Source of the DNA: Alphaproteobacteria bacterium
Lineage (GTDB): Bacteria > Pseudomonadota > Alphaproteobacteria > Rs-D84
NCBI GenBank assembly: GCA_015062445.1
Contig: SUUQ01000001.1
Span: 62,001 to 126,000 of the forward strand
Length of the DNA: 64,000 nucleotides
Reading direction: 5' to 3'
Shown here: positions 62,713 to 64,000 of the stretch, piece by piece
Position numbering within the stretch: the stretch's first letter is position 1
How the letters are laid out: the number at the start of each line of letters is the position of its first letter
The notes under the pieces: model-generated
Seen by the model: only the letters and a program-made list of their open reading frames with translations
The model's database searches: none
Told to the model about the DNA's origin: nothing
Made by a program: the position numbers and the translations under genes

Positions 62713-64000
62713 TTATTGCTTTTGCATACCATAAGCCGCTTGAACTTCCCACTCACGTGTAACGTTAGTATCAAGTTCTTGTTCTGTGTAATAACGAGCC
62801 GTACCAGCAGCCTCGACAGGTGTATTCACACCATAATATCCTGGTGTAAATTCTCCCTCTGTGCTACTTGGGGTCGGATTGTTATTCATACGATATTGTG
62901 CTTCACTTGGTGTCCCATCAAAATTAACATTTATTTCATTGCTACTATTTTTTGTGATCGTCACGTCATAGAATGTATCCGATGTATCACTTTGCGTATT
63001 AAACGGCATGACCAACGTCTGTGTACCATCTGCACCAATCGTCATTGTTGCTTCTGATGTTGTGTATGCTTTGGCCATATCATGTCCTGCGTTTTCAGAC
63101 CATGCATCTGGTATGTTATCATCGTCTGTATCCAAATCATAAGGTACATTCCATGCAGTTAAATATGCTGTCCTATCTACATCATTACTTTGTATTGATG
63201 TATAAACACGACCAACTGCTTTTCCTTTGTATGTGTTGTTACCCTCCGCAGGAACTGGTACTGGCAAACTATCCAACATATTTGTTCCGGAAATAGCATA
63301 TCCACCAGCAAATAATTGATAATCTTCTTTTGCTAACAATGCATTGAATTCTTCATCTGTACGATATTTATCTAAATCCGCACTACGATTCAAAGTTCCT
63401 GCACGTGCGGCAAGGATATCTGCATCAGATGATAATTCTTTATTTTTTGATCTGTATATTGGATTGAAATGACCAAAGTCAGAATATTGCAATCCGGCAT
63501 CTTCACCGTTTGTACCGAAAATCATTCTTTCGTCTACGCGATTCCAATGACCACCGGATAAATTGTTTTGTGTCGCCAACGCATTCAAAGCAGCCATATC
63601 TTGACCATTATCTACAACGCGGAATTGTGCTTTGTCTTCGCCGTCTAATGTGTATTCAAATATTGGTCCGGCAAATGTTGTCGTGTCTGTGGTATCTCTG
63701 GCTATACGACCACTTGCTTCGCCACCAACCATCATTTTTACAGCATCGATTTCGCCAGTATTATTGTTCAATTCCAGATTTATGTATGAATGTCCAGATG
63801 TATCTAAATTTTCAGCTGTGAATAATTTAACATCATCTAATCTGTATGATGTATATGTAACACCGCCATTGTTTACTGTTGCGGAACGAACAACAGATAC
63901 AGGTGTATTGCTGTTGGATGCAACAACTATTTCAGATGACATATTTGTTATTTCTGCGTTACTTGTTGCTACCCCTGGTGTAACAGCAGGTCTTGGTGCA
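62713..64000 (-). CDS. Probable Slam-dependent surface lipoprotein, TbpB-like C-terminal barrel (partial)
   Basis: The frame is open to the window edge; at least 428 residues are visible and the signal peptide lies outside. The visible N-terminal part, PRPAVTPGVAT, resembles a lipoprotein linker. The C-terminal 60 residues contain GYYGVNTPVEAAGTARYYTE and end REWEVQAAYGMQKQ, matching the small barrel of TbpB-like clients (G-x-YG-x-E-x-x-G). A Ca-binding type segment DLDTDDDNIPDAWSENAG sits in the middle. Same operon as the Slam gene, order client then Slam. Confidence 0.78.
   Translation of the reverse strand, partial: APRPAVTPGVATSNAEITNMSSEIVVASNSNTPVSVVRSATVNNGGVTYTSYRLDDVKLFTAENLDTSGHSYINLELNNNTGEIDAVKMMVGGEASGRIARDTTDTTTFAGPIFEYTLDGEDKAQFRVVDNGQDMAALNALATQNNLSGGHWNRVDERMIFGTNGEDAGLQYSDFGHFNPIYRSKNKELSSDADILAARAGTLNRSADLDKYRTDEEFNALLAKEDYQLFAGGYAISGTNMLDSLPVPVPAEGNNTYKGKAVGRVYTSIQSNDVDRTAYLTAWNVPYDLDTDDDNIPDAWSENAGHDMAKAYTTSEATMTIGADGTQTLVMPFNTQSDTSDTFYDVTITKNSSNEINVNFDGTPSEAQYRMNNNPTPSSTEGEFTPGYYGVNTPVEAAGTARYYTEQELDTNVTREWEVQAAYGMQKQ

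Overview
The window looks like chromosome from a Gram-negative, AT-leaning member of the Alphaproteobacteria, probably a deep-branching, compact-genome lineage. This is inferred from gene content, not a database match: parAB next to rsmG, an SspB-type adaptor, an alphaproteobacterial-looking L36, VirB3/VirB4, lipid A genes (lpxC, lpxK), PAL, a Slam system and a class-2-like IleRS. Coding density is high. Many intergenic gaps carry the same intrinsic-terminator stem (CCGGCATTTGCCGG or close variants). There is no rRNA and no CRISPR array. Five tRNAs are present: Val-GAC, Thr-CGT, Cys-GCA, initiator Met and a second CAT tRNA.

Layout. 0-9 kb: pal, parB/parA/rsmG, a TPR protein with gpsA, mreB, rnpA, yidD, accBC. 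9-18.5 kb: a small HTH gene behind a structured RNA, tRNA-Val, metG, queH, a second structured RNA, fabD-fabG-mnmG, a GIY-YIG insertion that duplicated the end of mnmG, and a second copy of the RNA+HTH module. 18.4-26.8 kb: ileS behind an Ile-rich leader peptide, nth, an adaptor/TolC efflux pair without its permease, recF, sspB. 26.8-40.9 kb: pheST, rplT-rpmI, then mreC-mreD-mrdA-rodA-topA-dnaG, ychF and a short SufBD-like gene. 41-48.9 kb: rpmJ, virB3-virB4, a predicted HExxH protein, a beta-barrel, and DUF374-lpxK-lpxC. 49-59.3 kb: a type IVb pilus block pilO-P-Q-R, gyrB, a glycosylase-like gene and ung, with two arrays of related ~101-nt tandem repeats. 59.4-64 kb: another structured RNA leading into a Cys-rich secreted protein, a PagL-like barrel, and a Slam/surface-lipoprotein pair that runs off the end.

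The most unusual signal is regulatory RNA. Three RNAs (9.5, 18.1, 59.5 kb) share the same branched fold, a 14-nt loop with consensus NNAUAURUUGAANN, and a strand that can pair either with a local partner or with the 5' arm of the terminator. A fourth RNA (12.9 kb) has the same switching layout with a different loop. Each has a good sigma70-type promoter and lies just upstream of a small or secreted-protein gene. Separately, ileS and metG appear to be controlled by minimal leader-peptide attenuators. Several genes (TPR gene, rnpA, recF, mreC, sufBD-like and both leader peptides) have start codons about 7-10 nt after the -10 box, implying leaderless or nearly leaderless mRNAs. Mobile or repetitive elements seem to settle at gene 3' ends (mnmG, the glycosylase-like gene) and once inside a coding sequence in frame (sufBD-like).
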